DNA of 64,000 bases from Rhizaria sp. SCN 62-66 (lineage: Eukaryota; Rhizaria, unplaced). The notes beneath the pieces were generated by a model that was not told the origin of the DNA, ran no database searches, and worked only from the letters and a program-made list of their open reading frames with translations. The stretch spans positions 186,001 through 250,000 of the forward strand of contig MEDY01000042.1 in assembly GCA_001724265.1 (NCBI GenBank). The letters run 5' to 3'. Made by a program: the position numbers and the translations under genes. This document shows, in pieces, positions 41,201-44,589 of the stretch; the stretch's first letter is position 1; the number at the start of each line of letters is the position of its first letter.

Positions 41201-43956
41201 CAGCTGCGGCGGCTGGCGGTGTGCGCACTGCCGCGCTCGCCCGCTTTACCGACGCGTTTCTCGGGCCTCCGAACACGTACGTTAGCCGCAACAACGGTGG
41301 CAGCACGAGCGCCTCAAGTCTGAGCTCGACTCGCACCTCCGGCAAGGTCACGAAGCATGAGTTGCGTGCGCTCGGCCGCGGCGCCGCGCGCGCTTCACTA
41401 ACTCCAGTTGACAACTACACGGTGATGCTCGTCGATGTCACGCCTAGTGGCACGTTTGCGCGTGCCATCACAGCAACGCTTGATGTTGACGCACGCACTG
41501 AGCTTGTTCTTGCGCTCGCTTCACTCCAGCAACTGCAGAAAGCTCTTGTGGTGCAGTCAACTGCCAAGGTGCCACGCCTGATGTTGTCGCTCCCGCTCCC
41601 GCTGTCGCGCTGGACTGACACTCCCGTTGCCATCAACTTCCCGAATCTGCTCTCACGCTGTGGCGCCCCGCCGGAGCTCCGCATCCGCCTCTTTGACGCG
41701 CTGCTGGGTCTCTCGGCGACGCCGATGTGGTGCTGCCCGAAGCCAAGCGTGACGCTGCGCCGCACGGTGCGCGACCCCGTCGCCGCAGCAACGGCAGCGT
41801 CGCGCCGCGCCGCCGCTACGCTCAACGGTGCTGACGCTGGGGCGAGCGCCGACACTGCAAGCGATGCCGCCAACGCGGCCGGTGCAGGCACTACGAGCGG
41901 CCCTCAGTGGGACTCCGACATCTTCGAGCAGCTCGCCGCGGCTCTGTTGTCGCTGCCCCTGCGTCTGCTGCGCACGCCCGTGGGCCACGTGCCGTGGGTG
42001 ACGCGCTTCAGCGGCAACGAGTACTCCGGCGCGATCGGCCTGCCGGGCACGTTCCGCCAGGCCATGGGCGATCTCGCGGCGCAGCTCCGCTCTGTTCCCG
42101 CGAACAACAGTCCAAGCAATAGCAACGGCTCGGCAAGCGACTCGACTGGTTCTGCAGCAGTGGACGGCAACAGTGTGTTTGCGAGTGCGGGGCTGCTGAT
42201 TCCGCCTGCGAACCACGAGAGCGATACTGGAGATGACCGCAATCGGCTGCTGCTGAACCCCGCGCGCTGCAGCGACCGCGATTTGCTACTGTATTTCGCG
42301 CTCGGCCAGCTGTTCGGCGTGGCTATCCGCTCCAAGACGTGCCTTGACTTGGACATCTCGGCCAATGTCTGGCGCGCACTCGTTGGCAGTGAGAACGGCG
42401 CGACTGATCTGGATATCGCGGCCGAAAAGGCAGCGAACGACATTCTACAGCACGTGCAGTCGCAGCATGGCACTGTAAGTGGTACATCGGGTGTCACAGA
42501 GTCGCTTGTGACTTTGAGCAACGAGGATATCACTGGAACCACGGCTAGTGACGCAGCTTTTACTCTCGCTAGTCAGGACTATCTGGCTGCACAGTTGGTC
42601 ACTTTCGTGCGTCCTGGTGGCAATAACTACAACGACTCCGACTCCGACGCCGACGCTGAGAGTGCAAGCAGCGCAGGCACTGATGCCAGTGTTGATGTCT
42701 GGTCGTCGGTCTCTGCGACAGGCGCGATTGGCCCCGCTGTTACAGAGAAGGAGTACGACTTGGCTTACGAGCTCGACTACACCACCCAGCTTACGGGCCG
42801 TCCCTCTGCTGCATCGCACAATCTCTCTAACGGCCACGGGCAATCTGGCTGTGCCAACGGTCAACTCCGCCGTGAGCTCGCTCTCGGCCTTGCTAACTTG
42901 CCTCTCCAAAACGCGAACAGCAACAATGCCGCCACATCTGGCAACTCGACCGTTGCGAACGGCGATGGTGCGAGCGCTGTCAGCGGCGTCCGCGTTCCTT
43001 ACTCTCTGCGCCGCCTCTTCGCGTCTCTCACGCACTCCGCCCGCGCCCAGGAGGCCGTTCTGCAGACCGCAAGCGTGCGCGCCGGCCTTCTCACAGTCAT
43101 CCCCGTCACCGCACTGCGTCTTCTCTCCTGGCGCGAACTCGAACTCCGGGTCTGCGGCGTCGCGACGATTGACCTTGCCGTGCTGCGCAAGCATACGGTG
43201 TACCGCCCCGCGTGCTTCACCGACGAGTCCCCCGTCGTGCAGCGGTTCTGGGAAGCGCTGGAAGGGTTCACGCCCGAGCAGCGCGCACAGTTCCTGCAGT
43301 TCGCGTGGGCGCGCAGTCGCTTGCCGTCCGAAATGGACGATTATGCCGAGTCGACGTACCGCATGCAGCTGAATATCGTCGATTTGCCCCGCTTTATCCA
43401 GGGTAGTGACTCCAATAATGGTAGCAATGGCGCTAGCAACGCGAACAGCAATGCCCCCGCTCCCGGCAATGCTGAGAACGTCGCTGGTGCTGTTGGCAGC
43501 GGACCCGGGTCCCATCTGGCTGTGAACAACAACGGCGGGCTCCCGCCTGCGCCGGCGCCAAGCAACGCCACGCTGCCGCCTCAGTCTGCGACGGCGAGTG
43601 CGATCAACAGCAACCACAACAGCAACATCCGCCCCGCAGAACTGAGTCAACTGGGCGAAGAGGAGGAAGAGCAGGGCCAGCTGTCCGCGACTGCCGCCGC
43701 TGCTGCCGCTGCTGTGGAGAGCGCTAACGGTGCGCTTAGTGCGGAGGAGCGCATGCTGCAACAGCGGCGCGCGCAGGCCGCCGAGGCTGAGGAGGCAGCG
43801 CAGGTGACGGCGCTGACTCTTCCGCAGGAGCGGATGCCTCTGCCGACCTCGGAGACATGCTTCTTCTGCCTCACACTGCCGCATTACCCCAACAAGGAGA
43901 TTATGAGGAGCAAGCTTTTGTTTGCCATCACAACCTGCTCAGCTATCACCTCATGA
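14215..43956 (+). CDS. Giant HECT-type E3 ubiquitin ligase (~9,913 residues, single exon)
   Basis: One uninterrupted frame of 29,742 nt encodes about 1 MDa. In order I see: a UBR-box-like Cys/His cluster (about residues 100-190, with CLDCAELCHRGH and CMCG); a UBA-like helix triplet (about 2204-2247, core GMGFTKRAI); a ZZ-type zinc finger (about 2645-2705, paired CxxC motifs then HxxxHRI); a second UBA (about 6835-6875, GMGFSPTAAHLAL); a chromo-barrel/Tudor-like segment (about 7453-7507, IHYIGWETKWDEWL); and a C-terminal HECT domain (about 9140-9913). The HECT part has RFSGNEYSGAIG, LGQLFGVAIRSK, LLSWRELELRVCG and LPTSETCFFCLTLP, with the predicted thioester Cys at residue 9882 (codon 43858-43860). 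The C-lobe most resembles HERC-class HECTs, but no RCC1 repeats are seen. Ala-, Asn-, Ser- and Thr-rich linkers fill the rest and even enter the HECT N-lobe. The protein should transfer ubiquitin from E2 via Cys9882. ATG 14215 is the first in-frame ATG, with G at -3 and +4. The stop is TGA. Confidence 0.9.
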   Translation: MAHIPLSAITADLSGAFTSASAAGWPSVPALSAATATVAHSAAAATAASAAAGATGSQTSMLLHGPSLASLAPASALTALSSASTLLSAPHSELQATVQHTHAYRGRLRCQSHSHNPSNSSDNSDSAAPAPAFFREFCYTCGARLLLCLDCAELCHRGHALGPTISAAHARSPSAATAPQCMCGHAGAPCLAATPAGTFPPPPSPPADAAAADALAAAAASSATLSLGAATREHASLLHALTVPGDLATAAAGVAGAGASGTAAGGAMLVPAASAAALAIGCAQYNNNAGSNAAVAAAAETTSAGADALSQIASVFAPTSSMSSATMTGTHGGLTSGSRTLWLPSPHIQDSDNSNSSNTNASAPSELAQRISSNSDQHSAFYHSIHKAALADYSRFYPHLAPAHGLSSSASGSVPDTTDAADTTATAPISVTNGSNNASSSLIGNSIDGGPNPATAAAVAAAVAASATETGGPHTHGRSSAPAAPATLVASLAAVTPTLCPPLSSLPHAPAVSALRALADAEGYAAAVRAGAFNLVCLAHHMIEKQRASAIDSTINTNNSGNVTDAAAAGPASPAVTAVATAMAAVERSLHSNISTANGSATASAAKGDVWLPLLAAVRESFAEKDKTVSHSQAGLSLALRTRVVTACEAALSGKVKPPAKQQDAIIATALAVAFSPITLNITANSGYQQATAIPVESSNIIIANAKGGPRTATALAPTAVVTGQLSLPGSLSPAATASGVNFVYENTAAYTAQVHSSNSSASALSPAKNSSLNASRNSTTSKPPTLGPHGAKPATAMTTTEAASSITALKLRVCVLVIAHLSAVSGGLSFVPQIQRTVTNLTTKHTFTAFQRVFCGHRRSTANNDNSLLHLDLSTLRTTALYAQSPVSQYLNSSPITTNLGGYGQTRFATITRVTNSDNEHRSLLALSQRARVSAVVQARAAVAASARWEWYNHRTETWVSYTHALSRAIETAFTADLPCATFHSAPPPQQQLSGSAPTVSLSLAVQQSLAAASLSAHSSGSMTGLLSPTSAAVVAAAAAAVTAGGAGGAPNGRRGGVVGTAAVTLDGGAFPGGSAYNDINSGSNANTSFAVAEYASNSNSADRSAAAAIAAQQSELSVATMRAEAAIAALATLAFSSPAPGAINDNNDALPGLEADDGDDGAFANLNALARSSGVSGDGIGVDDDDAVARALSALVAPLRSLGAGLASTAATAAEVLARERQREQDLELELALSPDNILASANNNGGSSFDHSRFGVAASNGGQRRFVVSSAASVSTKKDALSTVTGGDFVTICFRRMVETHRPAPSVKPAHSYTGADDGNNNDASALETLTSLATASSARGVPVRVRRVACAPLHATAGHALSAPSTGLAAAAGIVLETEEEEDGGVDPGAAGAAAAVARAAAARARTQVSVANVAASAVAAAAAATVARLSRDGNRMSDVSDYDDDDDNDDGADEGDAGDDDNGDSASDRDLSSAESSNSGGEDNGALYNSDSDDGDNADFLRSNGSSNTRIDVNNDAELLALPAFSPPNRFATENNVISSNAAANATLSAAGPVVNLHRNNDNSSNVSANATVISTTAAVIAVGPELMTPPANAPHNDERMRRRRRRHRRRVNRRRAARATARAYQLAAARAALALSVTGVNNGSQTPQAPPLRVCADAETGCVYVLGATVGLVRLAPLAVTVSAAESATAVAATIAKHGLAGVAAGAVLAQRLDFAVHAEGYITLISNSNNSKTLLLRSPLLHDGVLLAIDPVTLLPLPHKVILSTARGGSCTYDSATQFPFATIAAAMSTVIPSTLSLVRAHNAAVTAQRATHSKRGNSSDAALKAGYFSDDSHVLSVTTTAAAAAADCAPALSHYGCKLQQSDHESGDSQWLSSLAPPPFSLEVFRPHENTLDEAASLPTARGVNGAGSAVNAPQQLPPTPALGSWLPLHLSTTALSAVSLLFTGGFSPQFALANTAAAASFDEDNADQCAKPLPGVAIALSSDNSAFLMFEQDSGVFLRVRRSALPVQDCDDSSVLCSHGAVSHEARGFSDKADYKNGTKSGKAGDAWNPHTGLCFDATATNAKAAAPRSTSVKSKNNENEWLSLRVRVVPAVAATLRCLPLFTDTTDGSLIALTRNPISSDASSGDVTLRRFDTSTLFSDASDITISAPVLAHNVSLFTLLGARVCPAPVQTAVSISSSGKSAATGGIRASARGFLSALKGMGFTKRAITRALRVGGAAVAEDVAAAVEWLVRYPEGAPLSDCSSGEDADDDGSDNDPYEEGSECDHTRVTYGDSDDTEFKQEMPLADGVLDGSYNSGHTSNSDGDDKSDNVRSHMPYWRGGAGSLNQSQDNNEHGLFSGSLSSISNPVSADADAVVNISLTGDDIDGVFARASEFASNSASIIRRGGGASNTASVSPAAMAAVVGTEPFLLDPHICEPQCHDQHCADWTLPALQPPLVSNSYTGVTPWTALGSLLLSAPAASDAVAAGASLEAAAAHAYAAVTAPRASLRLWERVSVAVARERPELAVNLQTKVPLATARAESLTRAVRDQDPTLISAAVLSACVKAHPLAARAHKHCSSDKGSSSSLASANTNGDESDPDELYLTALQSKYASPRLANNNDTSAQWHPLRLASLRAFTSNNTDSSLDLNAGMLVCCACGVLQSDNEQLVFECLDCADYESHRRVVLCLDCHRNGAFSAAAHTSAHRIAPLRCYTNDMCTESNCDCGLASAATSKTTSSSLHYDDIVILANNDLSDLSNGATTVQGTNVTGNNGFDLTVQGNALPQSARLLRTPRVSNSTPLASSSVVAAPGMVNRNASVLSSESGLARATLVTSTSNLALDSKSKVKKASVGVDDESKCALTDVATAHSSCTTPAEAPNASKYKYEAYINMHAYSISFNSETQSLLLLSPNGNLTMPAVATPAAAAAAVTGTLGLAAGVGSSANTGNSDADAASRAAVAASASATATTPGRFAITAALSRDAYLSPSTSATTSGNRDHSVCHAFDAVTGVRAGVVSIPVSGADGGLLFANGTLLALRFAHGLANILPLSSAIFAKTISFKQAAKTPDTAISNVANMLSSLSTAVITPSGITAELPIIATLLTAVAAAVQHQHQPTELASVICTAAAHTARMLVFASDLLNARVRASGDVSTTSDSAADASRVAAVEAMSLALKTHRDTVLTTLIAIYNASACSTMVRGSIAACLADAFEALFPSWSQRLHCVLTPNTEVTDAVTGSSRTNAAALPAPVLARVSMRYQDAFHRGRMVSLFSNILWHPSSSVNNDASKQQSSSDAAVDVTTRLGLPTAREERSLAFLRAQITGAVTLAVQGELARHSMIVSALSEGNTHDSSIDSVSSAFAAVDAADAASIATVNSSALWMLNGLVQYLFSWVQMQNQAHKRGRAVSNPSYSVCLAHAVSAILVATRDLLLSSSVAVFYHQSSPLSAVPLPHRASSPAFRQLFSVATLALPALAGAAALPAPACAAVVDAALSCFRALTAAFTRAHPHAVAPFAATAATETARVFAGEDKRVLDATVRAMLLAHSSCSGVDDLANTSSAVDSCLDSPGVSADCALASLVSPLMESKSPAAVGSRIAETAFVPFSVRVQALLRMDAYVVSALRPRRMTVSEREMAESTAAVMGLEAPLTGPEAPETRLSAAAVDVLISVFNYFASSSQLTVMTNDVARTLADKKLAPGLRSLIATSNVMSAVTTRMSLTAFRAFLFASSEDAATAAVSGASNRSECGVDPRSPTAPAAAFTALCNTTPAPWATVLQNAVLGSSALTENDSAVAPSVAVPCSEATASLAQFLTFALMEYSDPLRRILWIERLSVLAQSTPIAHYSFFQAHNISNKKHMSTHSAGHDSNCSAAMLSMNIGTLASVRWITATVGGIKLAVRALLQRHALGREVLPAAVTRLKLHVLSQSDPMNPPAPAITVAANAALAAAGANSTDSNNEIATVVTGDFSPLSHLAVTVDNALKPSTSVSQQQRVPTLLLTDDPAALMRLLSQQQRWHHDARASVRDAFLLGLISDAADSSVNVNGRGKATLPIGGQINPVIAVALQRGVSPSRLLAVAGDIKATAALCACATATSPTNAVPAAASAPQATVSPTAGAGSPCPPASSSVSAGNSAAANATGSDSLPSAHVLAYHAAVPLRALLATALNELGGRHHDLSFASRTERALCAVYVKYAAASATVADGLIDYCRSINAARLLARATGSPPLRLTMHPAAPEWLKRITRLIFKAVREPLISLLNKHAIAIEAATAAAAAAAAAAAEAATAHAPGRRIISTGSNAALLAPRSLENNDAAIVAVSGSNRSGFVPTPPPPRGANALTTANASNNANTNSGGMPLRSPTLRPPSAHALGASAAAASASSATAAVSNAASRQPRASQQQQPAVSVVVTSPTDARPIAGNSSANAGVAAAVPLPARRSRGHLLASGAANTAGSDATTASNPVASTAPSVLAVPDFAASARALAGRWGGAALGLLTEFTADANGATTGEGAVASTNRSAALAARERDNFFPDIWAHGFDDSTYIQSQLDHSHLQNNGHQCSANSHGVLTAAPSLSSHDSFASPRFPAANAAMRTAHNNSPRFTFETSPPPAPVVSNRNSMRPLSAVAPPAAASAAAGATTASNSAGSVSAAASTAALSRAESFQVDWVTAIVHSAPADLGQWAGQLMPLALSRLQAPSYLRMRAVDALTHAIRSCSAMALSSQASASTDEYDGTDCEAAAADLALKETTALLWPVLAHAPRFYVHADHSLRAHCDRSLEGLLKACAQRLAIAPTHIASAREYSHTTLQSSLSSSNGTDMPLTALSRARLPMLLLPLALELTPGNRFSVLSSGVLPRLLALMPHLEASLTQQQPNVKASSSTATENVGQGSVSARARLYPSRRDSLGASANPNVFVALIKAATATEARAETRTLHSFAWRRFVYLTATVMLAAAHDNEATASAADIVSAGATAAGRSLASTVTSPALSSIVPPVVMSSIHPGTSASVAGNGGGSGVVTPLGRRRPRSSHHASPRIAAINNAAGPSCSPSPSPLASPLMSSVTFAASTRSPVPPLLLLPLSPAPSGGVPAAAVSPTHANAPAAENGSGSGNGNGYSAGVMAAQASALMRDTTALLALATLPTLQCLAINLTRALVSNNANLHRGIPLSTSTTATMTAAESFALTQSLTPKLTDTLALLTALSARTSAPVLTPVAVMVLVELASRATTAATDALMRPHSAAEITGALPAPVTAALFRFLSLELPRHAPASLESALPQFFTVLALPPSVAVTPGSLAVSQSAVATLAALSAASLTAATAKGPQSPGLNSTAYAAVAQTPPRRRTSPAPFSPASSAFTATAATAAATGAPAAAAALALVALHKCAAMPSGALSPFAAGLVATMLTAIAPPASATVNAQSATGTSAGAPAGVHSTPARATPTGRPIRLSPAPPSATASANVANSANSSNSNPLVSRPPLAPAGSPPPAIRVGHATAAHSASAAATSNAVAAATASAVATGAAAALGKRLPSGGDMAALTTTTTNATATVSTAVVGHVVMADPPVVPLPLPLPPALLTTLPGRSSPAPAPVSNNSAVAAAIPTGQLAKCAGQSVSVAEVLSRALLSVFSNIVLVTEMPELAVISSLTKRSRSQKQQLQQQQGATATASSGVTTTTTASGRRVTLASDTAARSNVTSSESQSAGIVDPLNLNATASVASVTPLRAQVTMLARTEQLLPQHPHRFAVRATHKSPSASSRSSASSANSNTTSDEIGGGGTGVPAALSLAPSSAALRCIARELGVLLRTLALATKTQQRGVAGGFALFLPPAIPQPALASSHSHSNTGTPAAPSGRMSLSAVQSPAPRSGSAAGSASASAVTSPVKGLSASFIALPSLLPNATAGASANASKNAALLTTTTTTTTTTATAVNSTRASSAANDAVTKTEAAVDSVQTPIKPSPRTVRFLATTATPALAATASAAQPQQQAPVSDAVTNGPASAPSPVPGVTTGGRNVALKLVTKHRMASQVTTTTVATVASVPETLTPVTPVIGNGAAANNGVVSAARSLDFSPRSPATAISGTNTAADSNSVLSQHQSPRVPPALLAPLLPASASTGSNAISAQTSNNSELTLEALPLSAAASFPPLPRRSPAPTQVMTPAANSQLAKPLALTPFAWAHCMLPALAYALMRPIETKPSAPKRKDNENDDGNVTPMTAAASAATAVPAFPGSSFALLTAVAALLGGFSHAPALASAAADAATLTDPAAGSFFGPSLRPGDLVHVCTGGSGSGAAGAQAASTALAYPLSLVSTVTHRPGPAGASVATGRGAAGPVVAARVVACNWATRSVTVSLLPQGAPAETVIPVTVTSADFAEQSDAVEAESTTVVATTAVGPDVPALLFSYAYAVPAVGNANSSYSSESSSSSSANISNTNGISSSAPVRSLDHSWGAIASNNNSSRPNSAATTAASLKASPLDTAAQSLTTLPLAAVVRWPETEPTVALTHALATTVAATLFVRKDDVDTETSNNNQMLYDCDKVNASAAPQEALLTVFSALAKNLSKATENGKDNSAKRPASANSINTLDAGAAATAAAASAATRVMNASVTSARSRVRLALLRAGAITAEPATRAISAVTTAHPALAAALANLLAIKGVATAAAAENVLLVMNRARALRVLAALDSLADTVCAADSKSDAGNSAYLLAQSVATGLQATMALATHLHTTALARTPGVSLQPYIPSPQQQQQDALTAGCAGSGGLSDTVQAGWGAHARCAHKSLPRREALLRSLMGRGDPARGGTAGEPLLTLPPTAATVDALSFAGGCRAASQEDRERCPYASLRVPALCAPLDEDRPYQDKPVILAYADHITGMGFSPTAAHLALVLARGDLQLALNLILSGEVSDDDVDEAALATRWERLLDALGVRSEVAAFQQQQMQLQARQGRLNQYSADRFEAWAAAAFKADPRISLLDKQHLTTRDAQRAAASASNATNESEGITVESALARDGAALLRAPPSLSALVAGARVYAGQAVLFSDTDVDAAAAADLASPALALAAAAAAVQSAAPAAVASATGALAPTVTRAPRHGCAIQAAALAAAAAALGDAPGNSAAAATGSTGVATGRRLRRSRGAPVYPRLTVSTINASTNANGQSESPMLSQLQMQHPMLWASGLQLVRPLPQFVGHGSEVRTKDAMRLSRAAAHRWQRDFLKINSNANGSGAVENVDSDDADEEEELEEAEQAAAAGETYWWSDDEGEADPIYLQNEWTDEDEDDGNPPASSSNKDGSSSPNASNAVFSSSTTNSLMSSLLNSDASVSTNKTTPVESIVSSNGSTAVGATAAGQMPTPRPPRSRLRASPRPRFGSTAWHAGAVVALTPAAIRLLTRAANNKVTETLNHSANSAAAVAAVGITGAMYREAAPRAHALTVSGGATSGETPQQLRQQLVAVGPCDLNANASLHPSLGWGQGPDAVVPTAHGPRTRLHVGDVIICYDAAGALSKATVIKQRNEQSYLIHYIGWETKWDEWLSHPLAARVVAVLPSPARCARGGAMAAAAAPSDATPWVARVYDWPAALQAAARTFAVQPPSRIALRKQRRQAKAANKSNGIFSVTGSKGGSGRKDEIYDLDYDSDENDCEPDSVLFSNADNSNGGNMSVGAAFTARDGGNEGAIDVDDDYEEDEDAITEALSRDNRLFAAAARRAPHRRTNSTVSVSARRRGAHFWHAPHGPAPAASLAALASISAPHSARASLAFAAALLPRPLPLALPPPPALAAALDEPSQPAATAPGQSPAAAAAEACAALAAVEALAVATGTVVAVDRGRRAVLVAVAGATAAATATAAGAGALLCWLPMALVVPTATQTALQERAGGAVAAGAAVTATSLLRQAHAGARLHARLSGAAVGTNVLVTGQLADAAATSLTGAVTATAAHVRAVIASHRAFALQTLPSTMLLTRSSASEVTTLTATTTKLPWVSVTLQKQLCGGLGINSRGALHALLAAAGPLNPLSLAALAPLSADASPHAGIGTVGATAPSVRDAVVATVATAIALGAATTLTGVAGSSAFQSPSYADVLENVCSDAFTELNTVSAVASGLVVPLKDTANPLPAHLLTSETTAPTVPVTQSKPALTAKSVDSAAEAVSEASRAFVYIFPESDQAVRWPGLASKEHSRPAAALRAARLARRARGQQWERARQRRIASCGNTNNVRKPVGVAAIAAAEALITTPLVPTASNCSADANASIKCGSETAMSPYLLVAPHPAFRAMFPVRFYADPACTVLVKEIAKHAALPEPFIVPNPVYIKAGSVLPSIFFDVAAEAYADDPELFYVAPCSFPALERAAAAVQSLLAARRMLLRDGAMQSRVLALADSDATSNSTCEEVNTRSSDIRTLVGEAKQRRANARVRAIETVDKQLLSFFSLMLTATARSYLASGPVPTVTGSGSMGLVPSAAALQLSPSPLWWLRAMAMQIASEIVAVLTTSTTPLVLASLPSPWRVTVPATAAAADTVAFSGPLLAVHTVMTLASEEAALRVAAEADFGAQLERFIVDPTEPTPTPAAAAPATDNAPAAAGGVASAAAPASGAYGVTVDSLPVSEQDQPAAGNDSFEHVLAAAAAAAPPSASDDDDDNSRSARGSNHDDVDISIADSPRYSNIDSQSPSNGEQGPLTAAEVGSSLQALSQQLGALNAILAQVQWATGVDNDPSSASNGNSANANIAIASPFSPAPRTQAPRQQMTSSLQSPTDSNMSPSTAARSRGDITAFSRLALVSAPIPAPTSQQQTHLTAAAAAAAADDSAAAGTTAAVTPSSSLAASQNAAALSRPALFSRHTMRLLEFSQFMWRWIRYLATMTSDSETTAAVSEQSGDYALSCAHIAATTAATAATRVNASANSSDKGTSVATAALAGLFNDMLSPSNNSNASTSNDVSPTSGSNARNVTRSLIASASAAKLAPSVSLSCLVSPLALADAVALALPAAPPLLAPALASLLRTWHSARSLDTALAHAQAVNNRGDKSKNAERRVSPYAVKTSYIEAAAAAGGVRTAALARFTDAFLGPPNTYVSRNNGGSTSASSLSSTRTSGKVTKHELRALGRGAARASLTPVDNYTVMLVDVTPSGTFARAITATLDVDARTELVLALASLQQLQKALVVQSTAKVPRLMLSLPLPLSRWTDTPVAINFPNLLSRCGAPPELRIRLFDALLGLSATPMWCCPKPSVTLRRTVRDPVAAATAASRRAAATLNGADAGASADTASDAANAAGAGTTSGPQWDSDIFEQLAAALLSLPLRLLRTPVGHVPWVTRFSGNEYSGAIGLPGTFRQAMGDLAAQLRSVPANNSPSNSNGSASDSTGSAAVDGNSVFASAGLLIPPANHESDTGDDRNRLLLNPARCSDRDLLLYFALGQLFGVAIRSKTCLDLDISANVWRALVGSENGATDLDIAAEKAANDILQHVQSQHGTVSGTSGVTESLVTLSNEDITGTTASDAAFTLASQDYLAAQLVTFVRPGGNNYNDSDSDADAESASSAGTDASVDVWSSVSATGAIGPAVTEKEYDLAYELDYTTQLTGRPSAASHNLSNGHGQSGCANGQLRRELALGLANLPLQNANSNNAATSGNSTVANGDGASAVSGVRVPYSLRRLFASLTHSARAQEAVLQTASVRAGLLTVIPVTALRLLSWRELELRVCGVATIDLAVLRKHTVYRPACFTDESPVVQRFWEALEGFTPEQRAQFLQFAWARSRLPSEMDDYAESTYRMQLNIVDLPRFIQGSDSNNGSNGASNANSNAPAPGNAENVAGAVGSGPGSHLAVNNNGGLPPAPAPSNATLPPQSATASAINSNHNSNIRPAELSQLGEEEEEQGQLSATAAAAAAAVESANGALSAEERMLQQRRAQAAEAEEAAQVTALTLPQERMPLPTSETCFFCLTLPHYPNKEIMRSKLLFAITTCSAITS
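31884..31920 (+). repeat. ACG microsatellite coding poly-Thr in the HECT gene
   Basis: A run of ACG triplets encodes about ten consecutive Thr in a linker. It is in frame and surrounded by low-complexity sequence, consistent with replication slippage. Confidence 0.8.
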
Positions 43957-44589
43957 GTCTTTTGTCTATGTTCTCAACACAAACAATTTTCACCACTCTC
44001 ACTCGAAGTCGTCAGTGCGATTCATGATTTCAAATATTAGCACTTGATGTGTATCACAATTCGTTAAATAATTCGTATGTAGTTCTTGGTTTACTTTAAT
44101 TTACTTGTTTCTTCTTATTTTGATTCAATACACTCTGTATTTCTTTGATTTCCCAATATCGCTACATTTCTCTTTTCGGGAGACAGCTTTCATTGCAGCG
44201 TTGCAGTCTCAACAGGGCCCTAAGTATGAGTACGATTGGGAGACGAGGTTAAAAAAAAAAGTGAAATGTATTAGTACGTACATATTCAATCTACACCTCC
44301 ACTTAAAATTTACCAACAAAAACAGAATCAACCCAGAACGTACACTTACATTTGTACTACTGTAAGCATCTCGTGTGGATAAGAAAAAAAATTATCAAAA
44401 ATAGAACAAAAGTACGTCCATAATATATGGCGTCTTGTTTTTACATTTACAAACCATCATGGCCATAGCTTTATCCTCAACACCAAACAACATCAATGTG
44501 ACTTACAACTATCACACTGACTGCGTGGTGAACTGCTTTTCAGCTTCCAGTGACTGGCGACTGTGAATGTGACCGAAGAGCCGGTTTCT
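43957..44589. other. Convergent AT-rich spacer (HECT and pyridoxal kinase 3' ends)
   Basis: This region is AT-rich with several poly-A/T runs, including one of about ten A at 44248-44258. It presumably holds the 3' UTRs of both flanking genes. I see no gene here. Confidence 0.5.

Noticed and set aside
42445-43884. 479-codon antisense frame opposite the HECT domain
   Set aside because: No protein-like motifs, and the plus strand carries the conserved HECT blocks.
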